Positions 5,791 to 13,175 of a stretch of DNA of 18,654 bases are shown in pieces (the stretch's first letter is position 1; each line of letters starts with the position of its first letter). A model generated the notes under the pieces. It ran no database searches. It was not told the DNA's origin and was given only the letters and a program-made list of their open reading frames with translations. The position numbers and the translations under genes are program-made. Location of the stretch: assembly GCA_028872975.1 (NCBI GenBank), contig JAGWNV010000015.1, forward strand, positions 1 through 18,654. The letters are read 5' to 3'. The DNA comes from Acidobacteriota bacterium (lineage in GTDB: Bacteria; Actinomycetota; Acidimicrobiia; Acidimicrobiales; UBA8190).

Positions 5791-7767
5791 TCAGCCCGGG
5801 AGGGGCACCGTCCACTCGACGCGGGTGCCCCTGCCGTTGCGCCCGTCGCCGACCGACATCGTCCCGCCCCGGCCTTCGGCGCGCGCCGCGAGGTTGGCGA
5901 GCCCGCTCGAGCGCGTCCGGTCGGCGGCGCCGCGCCCGTCGTCGACGACGGCGATGGCGAGGTGGTCGCGGTCGGCCTTCACGCGGACCTCCACCGAGTG
6001 GGCGGCGGCGTGGCGGGCCGTGTTGGACAGCGCCTCGCGGACCACGGCCAGGACGTCGGGCACGAACTCCTCGGGTACGCGGGTGTCGATGGGCCCCTCG
6101 AACTGGAGCCGGGGCTGGAACCCGAGGGCCGGGGCGGCCAGGGAGGCCACGTCGAGGATGCGGGAGCGGGTGCTCTTCTCCACGTGCTCGGTGGCCTGCA
6201 CCTCGAGGGAGAAAATGGTGCTGCGCACGTCGCGGATGGTGGCGTCGAGCTCCTCCACCGACTCCTCGATGCGCTCGAGCGCCCGGGGGTCGGCGATGGT
6301 GTGGGCGGCGGCCTGGAGCCCCATCCCCACGGCGAAGAGGCGCTGGATGACGTGGTCGTGGAGATCGCGGGCGATGCGCTCTCTGTCGGCGACGAGGACG
6401 AACTGGGCCCGCTCGGCCTGGGCCCGGGCCAGCTCGATGCCCAGTCCGGCCTGCTGGGCGAAGCTCTCCACCAGCCGCACGTCCTCGGCGTCGAACCCGG
6501 CCCGCCCGGCGCTGCGCGTGACGAGCAGCACCCCGGTGGGGCCGCTGGCGCTCACCAGGGGGGCGAGCACCATGGGCCCGATGTCCACGTCGCCGACGAG
6601 CCCCTCGGGCGCCGGCGAGTCGGTGCGGAGGTCCTCGGTGACGACGAGCTGCCCGCTCCGGAAGGCCCGGCCGGCCAGGGAGAGTTCCATGGGCACGAGG
6701 TCGCCGGGACCGAGGATGCTCCGGCCCCGGGCGGCCACCAGCCGGAGGTCGTCGGGGTCGTCGGCCACGGGCAGGGCCACCATGACGCCGTCGGCGTCGA
6801 GGAGCTCGGCCACGCGGCGGGTGATGAGCTCGAGCCATTGGGGTTGCTCGGGGCCGCCGAAGAGGGCCAGGCGGACCTCGGAGATGGCCGCCAGCCACCG
6901 CTCGCGTCGCTGGCTCTCGGCGAGCAGCTGGCGCAGCTCGGACTCCTGACGCTTGCGGTCGGTGATGTCGCGGAGCACCACCGAGTAGCCCGTGGGCTGC
7001 CGGGCGGCGTCGGTGACGAGCGACATGGACTCGGCCACGTCGACCTCGGTCCCGTCGGCGCGCACCCTGCGGGTGTCGTGGGTCGGCACCCGCATCCCGG
7101 CCCGGAGCCTTCCCATGCGCTCCTCGACCTGGGCCTGGAGGCTGGGCGGCACGAGCCGCCAGAACGACCGGCCGATGACATCGGCGGCGCGGTAGCCGAA
7201 GAGCTGCTCGGCGGCGGGGTTCCAGCCGCCGATGGCGCCGGCCAGGTCGAGGGCGAACATGGCGTCGTCGGAGGAGGCCACGATGGCGGCCAGGCGGGCT
7301 TCGGTCTCCCAGTCGGCCCGCTGGGTGGTGATGTCGCGCACGGCGGCGAGGGTGAGGAGCTGGCCGTCGGAGTCGAGGGGGACGAGGGAGATGTCCACCG
7401 GGAACTCGGTGGCGTCGCGGCGCTCGGCCCACAGCTGGAGCCCCGCCCCCATGGGCCGGCGCATGGGATGGTCGGCATAGGTGTGGCGGTGCTCCACGTG
7501 GCGGGTGCGCAGCCGAGCCGGCACCAGGCTGTCGACCGACACGCCGGAGAGGCCCCCGGCCGGATAGCGGAAGAGCCGCTCGGCGGCGGCGTTGGCGGCC
7601 ACGATGCGCCCGCCGTCGTCGACGGCGATGGCGGCGTCGGGCATGAGCCGGAGGGCCTCCTCGAGAAGGTCCCCGCTCGCCTCGGCCGGCCCGGGTCCGT
7701 CCCCGGTGCCGGTGACACGCTCGTCGGCCGTCGCCACCGCCGCCCACGCTAGCCCTGAGTTACGCAT
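5791..7767 (-). CDS. PAS-PAS-GAF sensor histidine kinase (NarL/DevS-type, HisKA_3)
   Basis: This is a 658-residue soluble sensor kinase with no membrane segment. The first PAS is at about residues 35-150 (LMPDAAIAVDDGGRIVAANAAAERLF, ending AAVRDIT), and the second at about 157-272 (IVASSDDAMFALDLAGAIGGWNPAAEQLFGY, ending VVLRDITDRK). A GAF domain spans about 300-455 (ISEVRLALFGG through VLLVTRSAGRAGFDAEDVRLVESFAQQAG). The HisKA_3 dimerisation box is ADRERIARDLHDHVIQRLF with phospho-acceptor His470. The ATPase N box is REALSNTARHA and the G box is VVDDGRG followed by SGLANLAARAEGRGG. The ATG at 7767 overlaps the glnE stop (TAA, 7760-7762) by 8 nt, implying translational coupling. Such kinases usually pair with a LuxR/NarL-type regulator, and none is present here. 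The ligand is unknown; no haem-binding residues are assignable by eye. Confidence 0.9.
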   Translation of the reverse strand: MRNSGLAWAAVATADERVTGTGDGPGPAEASGDLLEEALRLMPDAAIAVDDGGRIVAANAAAERLFRYPAGGLSGVSVDSLVPARLRTRHVEHRHTYADHPMRRPMGAGLQLWAERRDATEFPVDISLVPLDSDGQLLTLAAVRDITTQRADWETEARLAAIVASSDDAMFALDLAGAIGGWNPAAEQLFGYRAADVIGRSFWRLVPPSLQAQVEERMGRLRAGMRVPTHDTRRVRADGTEVDVAESMSLVTDAARQPTGYSVVLRDITDRKRQESELRQLLAESQRRERWLAAISEVRLALFGGPEQPQWLELITRRVAELLDADGVMVALPVADDPDDLRLVAARGRSILGPGDLVPMELSLAGRAFRSGQLVVTEDLRTDSPAPEGLVGDVDIGPMVLAPLVSASGPTGVLLVTRSAGRAGFDAEDVRLVESFAQQAGLGIELARAQAERAQFVLVADRERIARDLHDHVIQRLFAVGMGLQAAAHTIADPRALERIEESVEELDATIRDVRSTIFSLEVQATEHVEKSTRSRILDVASLAAPALGFQPRLQFEGPIDTRVPEEFVPDVLAVVREALSNTARHAAAHSVEVRVKADRDHLAIAVVDDGRGAADRTRSSGLANLAARAEGRGGTMSVGDGRNGRGTRVEWTVPLPG

Positions 7768-10510
7768 CCTCGATGCCGTAGAAGAGCCGCTCAGTGACCC
7801 GCCGGGCCCGGCGCGTGACGCGGCGGTAGTCGTCGCGCAGGCTCGCCGGGGTGGTGGCGAGGCTGCGGGCGAGGCGCGACAGGTCGTGCGCCCGCGTGGG
7901 GAGGGCGTCGCCGGGCGGGGTGCCCCCGGGGAGGGCCCCGACGAGGTGCCACCGGTTGCGGGTGTGCTCGCAGAAGCGGTAGCTGTCGCGCAGGGCGGCG
8001 GCGTCGGCGCCGTCCATGGCGCCTCGGGCCACGAGCTCGTCGAGGGCGGCCATGGTGGAGGGGCCGCGCACGCCGTGGCGGAGCTGGAGCAGCTGGACCG
8101 TCCACTCCACGTCCGACAGCGAGCCGCGTCCGAGCTTCAGGTGGAACTGCGGGTCCTCGCGCGCCGGGATCCGCTCGCGTTCGACGCGGGCCTTCATGCG
8201 ACGGATCTCGGCGACCTCGTCGTCGCCGAGGGGGGCGCCCCACACGAACTCCTCGGCGGCGGCCATGAACCGCGCCGCCAGGTCCCGGTCGCCGGCGACG
8301 GGGCGGGCCCGGACGAGGGCCTGGCGTTCCCACGTCTGGGCCCAGCGCCAGTAGTACCGCCGGTAGCCTTCGACGTCGCGCACCAGGCGCCCCTGGGCGC
8401 CCTCGGGGCGCAGTCCCAGGTCCAAGGCGGCCACCCGGGCGGCGGGGCTCGGCCCGTGCAGGAGGTGCAGGAGCGCCTCGGCCGCCGTCGTGGCCGCCAC
8501 GGCGTCCTCGCCGTCGGCATCGTGGACGAGGAGCACGTCGAGGTCGCTCGCGTAGGCGAGCTCGGCCCCGCCGAAGCGGCCCATGCCGACGATGGACAGG
8601 GCGGGGGTGCCCGGCCGCTCCGCCACCCGCGCCAGGGCGGCCTCGAGCAGCGCCTCGGCCACGACGGTGAGCGTGGCCCCCACCTGCTCGACGCCGTCGA
8701 TCCCGAGCAGGTCCCTCGCCGCGGTGCGGACGAACTGGTCCTGGCGGAGCCGCCACAGCGCCAGGCGCCCGGCGTCGTCGTCCTCGGCCCTGAGAAGGCG
8801 CTGGCCGGCGTCGGTCACGAGCTCGGCGCGCTCGGCGGTGGCGAGGGCCCGGTCGTCGTCGATCCGGGAGATCAACTCGGGGTTGCGCACCAGTGCCTCG
8901 GCCAGGGCGCGGCTCGAGCCGAGCAGGAGGCACAGCCGCCGTGCCGCCTCGGGCGAGTCGCGGAAGGCGCCCACGACGAGGGCACGGTGGTGCGGCTGGG
9001 TGGCGAGGCGCTGGAGGCCGAGGAGCCCCAGGTCGGGGTCGGGGGTGAGCGACAGCCAGTCCAGCAAGAGCGGCAGGAGCTGGCCCATGAGCCGGTTGCT
9101 GCGCGAGAGCCCGCCGGCGAGCTCCTCCACGGCGGCGCGGGTCCGGCCGGCGTCGGCGAAGCCGAAGGCGGTGAGGCGCCGCTCGATCGCCTCGGGGCCC
9201 ATGACGACGGCGCCGCCACGGCGGCCGCCGGGCTCGCCGGCCAGGGCGAAGGCCTCGAGGAGGGGCCTGAAGTAGAGGCGCTCGTGGATGGCCCGGACCT
9301 CGGCGAGCCGCCGGCGCAGCTCGTCGTCGAACCGCTCGACGGCGGCGGCGCCGGGGCCGTCCTCGAAGCCGAGCACCCGGGCCAGTCGCCGGCGGGGTCC
9401 GTGGGCCTCGGGGACGGTGTGGGTCTGCTCCTGCTCGACGAGCTGGAGCCGGTGCTCGACGGTGCGGAGGAACCGGTACTGCTCGGCCAGGGCCTCGGCG
9501 TCCTCGGGCGCCACGTAGCCCGCCGCCCCCAGCTCGGCCAGGGCGTCGAGGGTGGCCCGCTGGCGGATGGCCGGGTCGAGCCGGCCGTGGACGAGCTGGA
9601 GGAGCTGGACGGCGAACTCGACGTCGCGGATCCCGCCCGGGCCGAGCTTGAGGTCACGCCCGGCCCGGCCCCGGCGGGTCACGAGCTGCTCGGCGCGCGC
9701 CTTCATGGCGCGCAGCTCGGCGAGCTCGTCGGCGCCGAAGACCCGTGTCCACAGCACCTCCTCGGCCTCGGCGGCGAAGCGGGCACCGAGGTCGGCGTCG
9801 CCGCCCACCGGCCGGGCCTTGAGCAGGGCCTGGAATTCCCAGGCCGATGCCCAGCGGTCCCAGTAGCCGCGATAGCCCTCGAGCGTCCGGGCCAGGGGCC
9901 CGGCCCGACCCTCGGGCCGCAGGGCGGCGTCGACGCGGAAGGCGCCCCCCGCCACCTGCAGGACCCGGCGCGCCCAGGCCGAGGCGCCGTCGTCGGCCCC
10001 GACGAAGAGGACGTCGACGTCGCTCGCGTAGTTGAGCTCGGCCCCGCCGAGCTTGCCCATGCCGATCACCGCCAGCGCGCCGGTGGCCGCCCCGTCGCCG
10101 GCGCCGAGCGTCACCGCCGCGTCGAGGACGGCGGCGCCGAGGGCGGCCAGGGCGGCGCCCACCGTCTCGAGGTCGTCCATGCCGAGCAGGTCGCGGGCCG
10201 CGATGCGGAGCACGGCGAGCCGGGCGCCGGCGGCGAGGGAGTCGGGGGAGGAGGCGTCGAAGGGGGCGGGGGCCTCCAGTTCGTCGAGCACCTCGACGGC
10301 GGCGGGGTCGGCGGCGCACAGGCGGGCGAGGGCATTGCTGGCCCCGGCCACGCAGACAAGGGCCCGGCCCAGCGGCGTCGTCTCGGCCCCCGACACCAGC
10401 CGGTCGGCGAGCTCGGGGCGCTCGTCGAGGAGGCGGTCGAGCACCGGGGCCACCGCCTCCGGCGCGGCCGACCGGTCGGCGGCGGCGCGGAGCACGGCGT
10501 GGGCGTCCAC
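7760..10510 (-). CDS. glnE: Bifunctional glutamine synthetase adenylyltransferase/adenylyl-removing enzyme
   Basis: The 916-residue protein has the tandem architecture of GlnE. The N-terminal nucleotidyltransferase (adenylyl-removing) domain carries GMGKLGGAELNYASDVDVLFVG at about residues 147-168, then the FRVDAALRPEGRAGPLARTLEGY and WEFQALLKARPV segments and the KLGPGGIRDVEF motif. The C-terminal adenylyltransferase domain repeats the plan with GMGRFGGAELAYASDLDVLLVHD near 650, LDLGLRPEGAQGRLVRDVEGY, and KLGRGSLSDVEW. Both SDxD metal-binding motifs are intact, so both activities are expected: GlnE adds or removes AMP on glutamine synthetase according to nitrogen status relayed by PII. The start is the GTG at 10510, where similarity begins; the frame remains open upstream across the divergent nadE and is rejected there. 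It ends with TAA overlapping the kinase start. A CATGCT hexamer lies 6 nt upstream. Confidence 0.95.
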   Translation of the reverse strand: MDAHAVLRAAADRSAAPEAVAPVLDRLLDERPELADRLVSGAETTPLGRALVCVAGASNALARLCAADPAAVEVLDELEAPAPFDASSPDSLAAGARLAVLRIAARDLLGMDDLETVGAALAALGAAVLDAAVTLGAGDGAATGALAVIGMGKLGGAELNYASDVDVLFVGADDGASAWARRVLQVAGGAFRVDAALRPEGRAGPLARTLEGYRGYWDRWASAWEFQALLKARPVGGDADLGARFAAEAEEVLWTRVFGADELAELRAMKARAEQLVTRRGRAGRDLKLGPGGIRDVEFAVQLLQLVHGRLDPAIRQRATLDALAELGAAGYVAPEDAEALAEQYRFLRTVEHRLQLVEQEQTHTVPEAHGPRRRLARVLGFEDGPGAAAVERFDDELRRRLAEVRAIHERLYFRPLLEAFALAGEPGGRRGGAVVMGPEAIERRLTAFGFADAGRTRAAVEELAGGLSRSNRLMGQLLPLLLDWLSLTPDPDLGLLGLQRLATQPHHRALVVGAFRDSPEAARRLCLLLGSSRALAEALVRNPELISRIDDDRALATAERAELVTDAGQRLLRAEDDDAGRLALWRLRQDQFVRTAARDLLGIDGVEQVGATLTVVAEALLEAALARVAERPGTPALSIVGMGRFGGAELAYASDLDVLLVHDADGEDAVAATTAAEALLHLLHGPSPAARVAALDLGLRPEGAQGRLVRDVEGYRRYYWRWAQTWERQALVRARPVAGDRDLAARFMAAAEEFVWGAPLGDDEVAEIRRMKARVERERIPAREDPQFHLKLGRGSLSDVEWTVQLLQLRHGVRGPSTMAALDELVARGAMDGADAAALRDSYRFCEHTRNRWHLVGALPGGTPPGDALPTRAHDLSRLARSLATTPASLRDDYRRVTRRARRVTERLFYGIEDA

Positions 10511-10516
10511 CTGCGC

Positions 10517-10522
10517 AGCATG
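10517..10522 (-). promoter_or_regulatory. Candidate -10 box (CATGCT) of glnE
   Basis: On the minus strand CATGCT is followed by 6 nt and the GTG at 10510. It matches TAnnnT except for the first base and no clear -35 is visible, but the placement equals that of its divergent partner nadE. Confidence 0.35.
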
Positions 10523-10564
10523 CCAGCGACGGGCCGCCGGGAGGGCCTGGTGCCGGACCGCCGT

Positions 10565-10570
10565 TACGCT
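10565..10570 (+). promoter_or_regulatory. Candidate -10 box (TACGCT) of nadE, leaderless
   Basis: TACGCT fits TAnnnT and ends 6 nt before the ATG at 10577. No Shine-Dalgarno sequence is present. A -35 is not recognisable in the 66-nt gap shared with glnE. Confidence 0.45.
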
Positions 10571-10576
10571 TCGTGG

Positions 10577-12406
10577 ATGGACCGCCTGCGCGTGGCCCTG
10601 TGCCAGCTCGACACGGTGGTGGGCGACGTCGGGGGCAACGCCGAGCGGGTGCTGTCCGGCCTGGCCCGGGCCGAGGAGGAGGGGGCCGACCTCGTCGCCT
10701 TCCCCGAGCTCGCCCTCACCGGCTACCCGCCCGAGGACCTCCTGCTCAAGCCGGCCTTCCTGGCCGACAACCTGGCGGCGCTGTCCGAGGTGGCGGGGCG
10801 GACGTCGGTCTGCGCGGCGGTGGTCGGGTTCGTCGACGTGGTGGGCACCGAGGACCTCGCCGAGGCGGCCGCCGGGGCCGCCGGGGCCGGGGTGCGGTCC
10901 CGGGAGGCGGCCGTGCGCGGCGCCCCGCGGCTGCTGCGCAACGCCGTGGCCGTCTGCGCCGGTGGCCGGGTGGCCGGCGTCTACCACAAGCGCCTGCTGC
11001 CCAACTACGGGGTCTTCGACGAGGAGCGGTGGTTCGGTCCCGGCACCGGGCCCCTCGGGCTGTACACCGTGGGGGGGGTCGAGGTGGGCGTGTCGATCTG
11101 CGAGGACCTCTGGTTCGCCGAGGGGCCCGTGGGGGCGCTCGGCCGCGGGGGTGCCCGGGTCGTGGTCAACGTGAACGCCTCGCCCTACGCGGTGGGCCGG
11201 CTGGGGGAGCGGCTCACCCTGCTGCGCCGGCGGGTGGCCGAGGCCGGGTGTCCCGTCGCCTACGTGAACCAGGTGGGCGGCCAGGACGAGCTCGTCTTCG
11301 ACGGCGGCTCGCTCGTGATGGGCGCCGGCGGGGAGGTCCTCGCCGGCGGGGCCCAATTCGTGCAGGCCATGGTGGTGGCCGACCTCGAGCTCCCCCCGGC
11401 GCCGAGGGCACCGTCGCTGGCCTCGACGCCGGTGAGCGGTCCCCGGCCCCGGCGCGAGCCCCTGGCGCCCCCGCCGCTGCCCGAGCCGTTGTCGGAGGAG
11501 GCCGAGGTCTACGGCGCCCTCGTCCTCGGCACCCGCGACTACCTTCGCAAGAACGGCTTCACCGACGCCGTGGTGGGGCTCTCCGGTGGCATCGACTCGT
11601 CGCTCGTGGCCCTGGTCGCCGCCGACGCCCTCGGGCCCGAGCACGTGCACGGCCTGTCGATGCCGTCGCGGTACTCGAGCGAGGGGTCGAGGACCGACGC
11701 CGAGGCCCTGGCCGCGGCGCTCGGGATCGACCTCACCGCCGTGCCCATCGAGGCCGCCCACCGGGCCCTCGGGGGGCTCGTGGCCGGGGCCCTCGGGGCC
11801 GAGCCGCCCGGGCTCACCGACGAGAACCTCCAGTCGCGCATCCGGGGCGTCCTGCTCATGGCCGTCTCGAACGCCAAGGGCTGGATCGTGCTCACCACCG
11901 GCAACAAGAGCGAGCTCGCCACCGGCTACTCCACCCTCTACGGGGACTCGGCCGGGGGCTTCGCCGTCATCAAGGACGTGCCGAAGACCCTTGTCTACCG
12001 GTTGTGCCGGTACCGCAACGACGTGGCCGGGCGGGCCCTCGTCCCCGAGGGCGTGCTCACCAAGGCCCCCTCGGCCGAGCTGCGCCCCGGCCAGCGCGAC
12101 GACCAGAGCCTCCCCCCCTACGAGGTGCTCGATCCCGTCCTCGACGCCCTCGTGGCCCGCGACGAGAGCATCGCCGAGGTGGTCCACGCCGGGTTCCCCG
12201 CCGAGGTGGTGGAGCGGGTGGCCCGGCTCGTGGACTCGGCGGAGTACAAGCGCCGCCAGTCGCCTCCGGGCATCCGGATCTCGGCCAAGGCCTTCGGCAA
12301 GGATCGGCGCATGCCGATCACCAACCGGTACCTCGACCGGTCCTACGTCCCGCCCGTGCCCTCCGCCCCGGCCGGGGGCGACCGCGACGGCGGGCCGGGG
12401 GAGTGA
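10577..12406 (+). CDS. nadE: Glutamine-dependent NAD+ synthetase
   Basis: The 609-residue enzyme amidates nicotinic acid adenine dinucleotide to NAD+, using ATP and ammonia released from glutamine. The N-terminal nitrilase-type glutaminase domain has the triad Glu44 (FPELALTGYPPEDLL), Lys138 (VYHKRLLPNYGVFDE) and Cys175 (VSICEDLWF). The C-terminal synthetase has the P-loop GLSGGIDSSLVA near 334-345, LTTGNKSELATGYSTLYGDSAGGFAVIKD near 439-467, and the C-terminal KRRQSPPGIRISAKAFGKDRRMPITNRY. The ATG at 10577 begins exactly at the conserved MDRLRVALCQLD. An Ala/Gly-rich stretch at about residues 89-118, between VVGFVD and LLRNAVAV, looks like an insertion relative to ordinary family members. 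The stop overlaps the next start (GTGA). It is divergent from glnE by 66 nt, and both act on glutamine metabolism. Confidence 0.95.
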   Translation: MDRLRVALCQLDTVVGDVGGNAERVLSGLARAEEEGADLVAFPELALTGYPPEDLLLKPAFLADNLAALSEVAGRTSVCAAVVGFVDVVGTEDLAEAAAGAAGAGVRSREAAVRGAPRLLRNAVAVCAGGRVAGVYHKRLLPNYGVFDEERWFGPGTGPLGLYTVGGVEVGVSICEDLWFAEGPVGALGRGGARVVVNVNASPYAVGRLGERLTLLRRRVAEAGCPVAYVNQVGGQDELVFDGGSLVMGAGGEVLAGGAQFVQAMVVADLELPPAPRAPSLASTPVSGPRPRREPLAPPPLPEPLSEEAEVYGALVLGTRDYLRKNGFTDAVVGLSGGIDSSLVALVAADALGPEHVHGLSMPSRYSSEGSRTDAEALAAALGIDLTAVPIEAAHRALGGLVAGALGAEPPGLTDENLQSRIRGVLLMAVSNAKGWIVLTTGNKSELATGYSTLYGDSAGGFAVIKDVPKTLVYRLCRYRNDVAGRALVPEGVLTKAPSAELRPGQRDDQSLPPYEVLDPVLDALVARDESIAEVVHAGFPAEVVERVARLVDSAEYKRRQSPPGIRISAKAFGKDRRMPITNRYLDRSYVPPVPSAPAGGDRDGGPGE

Positions 12407-13011
12407 CCGGCGACGGCGGGCCGGTCCCCGACGGCCGGCCCTGGATCGGCATCGGCGCCTCGGGCGCGCTCCTCGCTGCCTACGCGGCGGTGGAGGACCG
12501 TCTCTTCGAGGTGCTCGGGGGCTTCGCCGCCGCCGAGGCCGTGCCCGAGGCCGCCGTCCTCTTCGACGCCCTGAGCCAGCAGCACGCCTGGCACGCCGGC
12601 CTCTTCGCCGAGCAGGTCCCCCTCGTCCCCGGCACCCCGCCGCCCGGCGCCCCGGCGGCCGGTGCTCCGGCGGCCGCAACCCTCGACCGGCTGGCGGGCC
12701 TCGAGGGCGCCCCGGCCCGGCTGGCGGGGCTGGCCCGGGTGGTGCTCCCCCGGGCCGTGGCCGGCTACCGGCGGCACCTGGGGGCGGTCCGGGCCCCCCC
12801 CGACGCCCCGGTGGCCAGGGCGCTTCGACTGGTGGTCCGGGACGAGGTGGAGGCCCTCCTCGGGGCCGAGGCCCTCCTCGAGGCGCTGCTGGGCGCAGAC
12901 GGGGAGGCCCCGGCCCTGGACGCCGCCTGGGCCCTGGAGGAGCCGCTCCTGGCCGGGGGGCCCGGGCTCGTGCCCTGGCCAGGCCCGGAAACGGCCCCCG
13001 CCGGCCGGTAG
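12403..13011 (+). CDS. Hypothetical helical protein, possibly ferritin-like
   Basis: The 202-residue Ala-rich protein starts at a GTG that overlaps the nadE stop by 4 nt (GTGA), so it is probably translated by coupling. It is predicted to be almost entirely helical, with a Pro/Ala-rich linker at about residues 75-92. Helix 1 carries AAYAAVEDRLFEVLGGF (Glu31, Glu36), helix 2 carries ALSQQHAWHAGLFAEQ (His61, His64, Glu70) and a late helix carries VVRDEVEALLGAEALLE (Glu148, Glu150). Acidic and His residues on successive helices recall ferritin-like four-helix bundles, but I cannot assign a canonical di-iron set, so this is only a suggestion. There is no signal peptide or membrane helix. The link to nadE is only positional. 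Confidence 0.6.
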   Translation: MTGDGGPVPDGRPWIGIGASGALLAAYAAVEDRLFEVLGGFAAAEAVPEAAVLFDALSQQHAWHAGLFAEQVPLVPGTPPPGAPAAGAPAAATLDRLAGLEGAPARLAGLARVVLPRAVAGYRRHLGAVRAPPDAPVARALRLVVRDEVEALLGAEALLEALLGADGEAPALDAAWALEEPLLAGGPGLVPWPGPETAPAGR

Positions 13012-13049
13012 GGGGGCTTGACGCTCCCGGTACAGTGATATCCACAGGT

Positions 13050-13064
13050 GGCGGCCGTGCCGCC
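13050..13064 (+). other. Hairpin in the sigma-factor leader
   Basis: GGCGGC (13050-13055), loop CGT, GCCGCC (13059-13064) is a perfect 6-bp stem. It stands 39 nt after the stop of the preceding gene in the 160-nt gap before the sigma factor. It might be a terminator of the nadE operon or leader structure; there is no T-run. A TTGACG at 13018-13023 is -35-like, but no -10 at standard spacing accompanies it. Confidence 0.3.
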
Positions 13065-13115
13065 CGGCTAGGGCGAGCGGCGGCCCGGGCCGTCCTCGGC
13101 ACGAGCGACTGTGGG

Positions 13116-13175
13116 ATGACGGTGTTGGCGCGTAGCAGGCCCGGAGGCCTGCCGACTCGGCGAAGGGTTGGATGA
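13116..13175 (+). CDS. Possible 19-codon leader peptide overlapping the sigma-factor start
   Basis: An ATG at 13116 opens a 19-residue frame, MTVLARSRPGGLPTRRRVG, whose TGA (13173-13175) overlaps the sigma-factor ATG at 13172 as ATGA. Such an arrangement can couple translation. However, any start beginning ATGA supplies the stop, and GC-rich DNA has few others, so chance is a serious alternative. No ribosome-binding site is evident. Confidence 0.25.
   Translation: MTVLARSRPGGLPTRRRVG
13135..13152 (+). promoter_or_regulatory. Stable hairpin just upstream of the sigma-factor ribosome-binding site
   Basis: GCAGGCC (13135-13141), loop CGGA, GGCCTGC (13146-13152) is a perfect 7-bp stem with a tetraloop. 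It ends 19 nt before the ATG at 13172 and about 9 nt before the GAAGGG ribosome-binding sequence, so it could affect initiation on the sigma-factor mRNA. Confidence 0.4.

Noticed and set aside
5593..7752. 719-residue plus-strand frame
   Set aside because: Complementary to the histidine kinase; Gly/Glu/His-rich shadow without domains.
7592..10576. Plus-strand open frame continuous with nadE, giving a 1604-residue protein
   Set aside because: It is antisense to glnE, low-complexity Gly/Glu/Ala/Val-rich, with no recognisable domain; NadE similarity begins exactly at the ATG at 10577. Long antisense frames are expected at this GC content.
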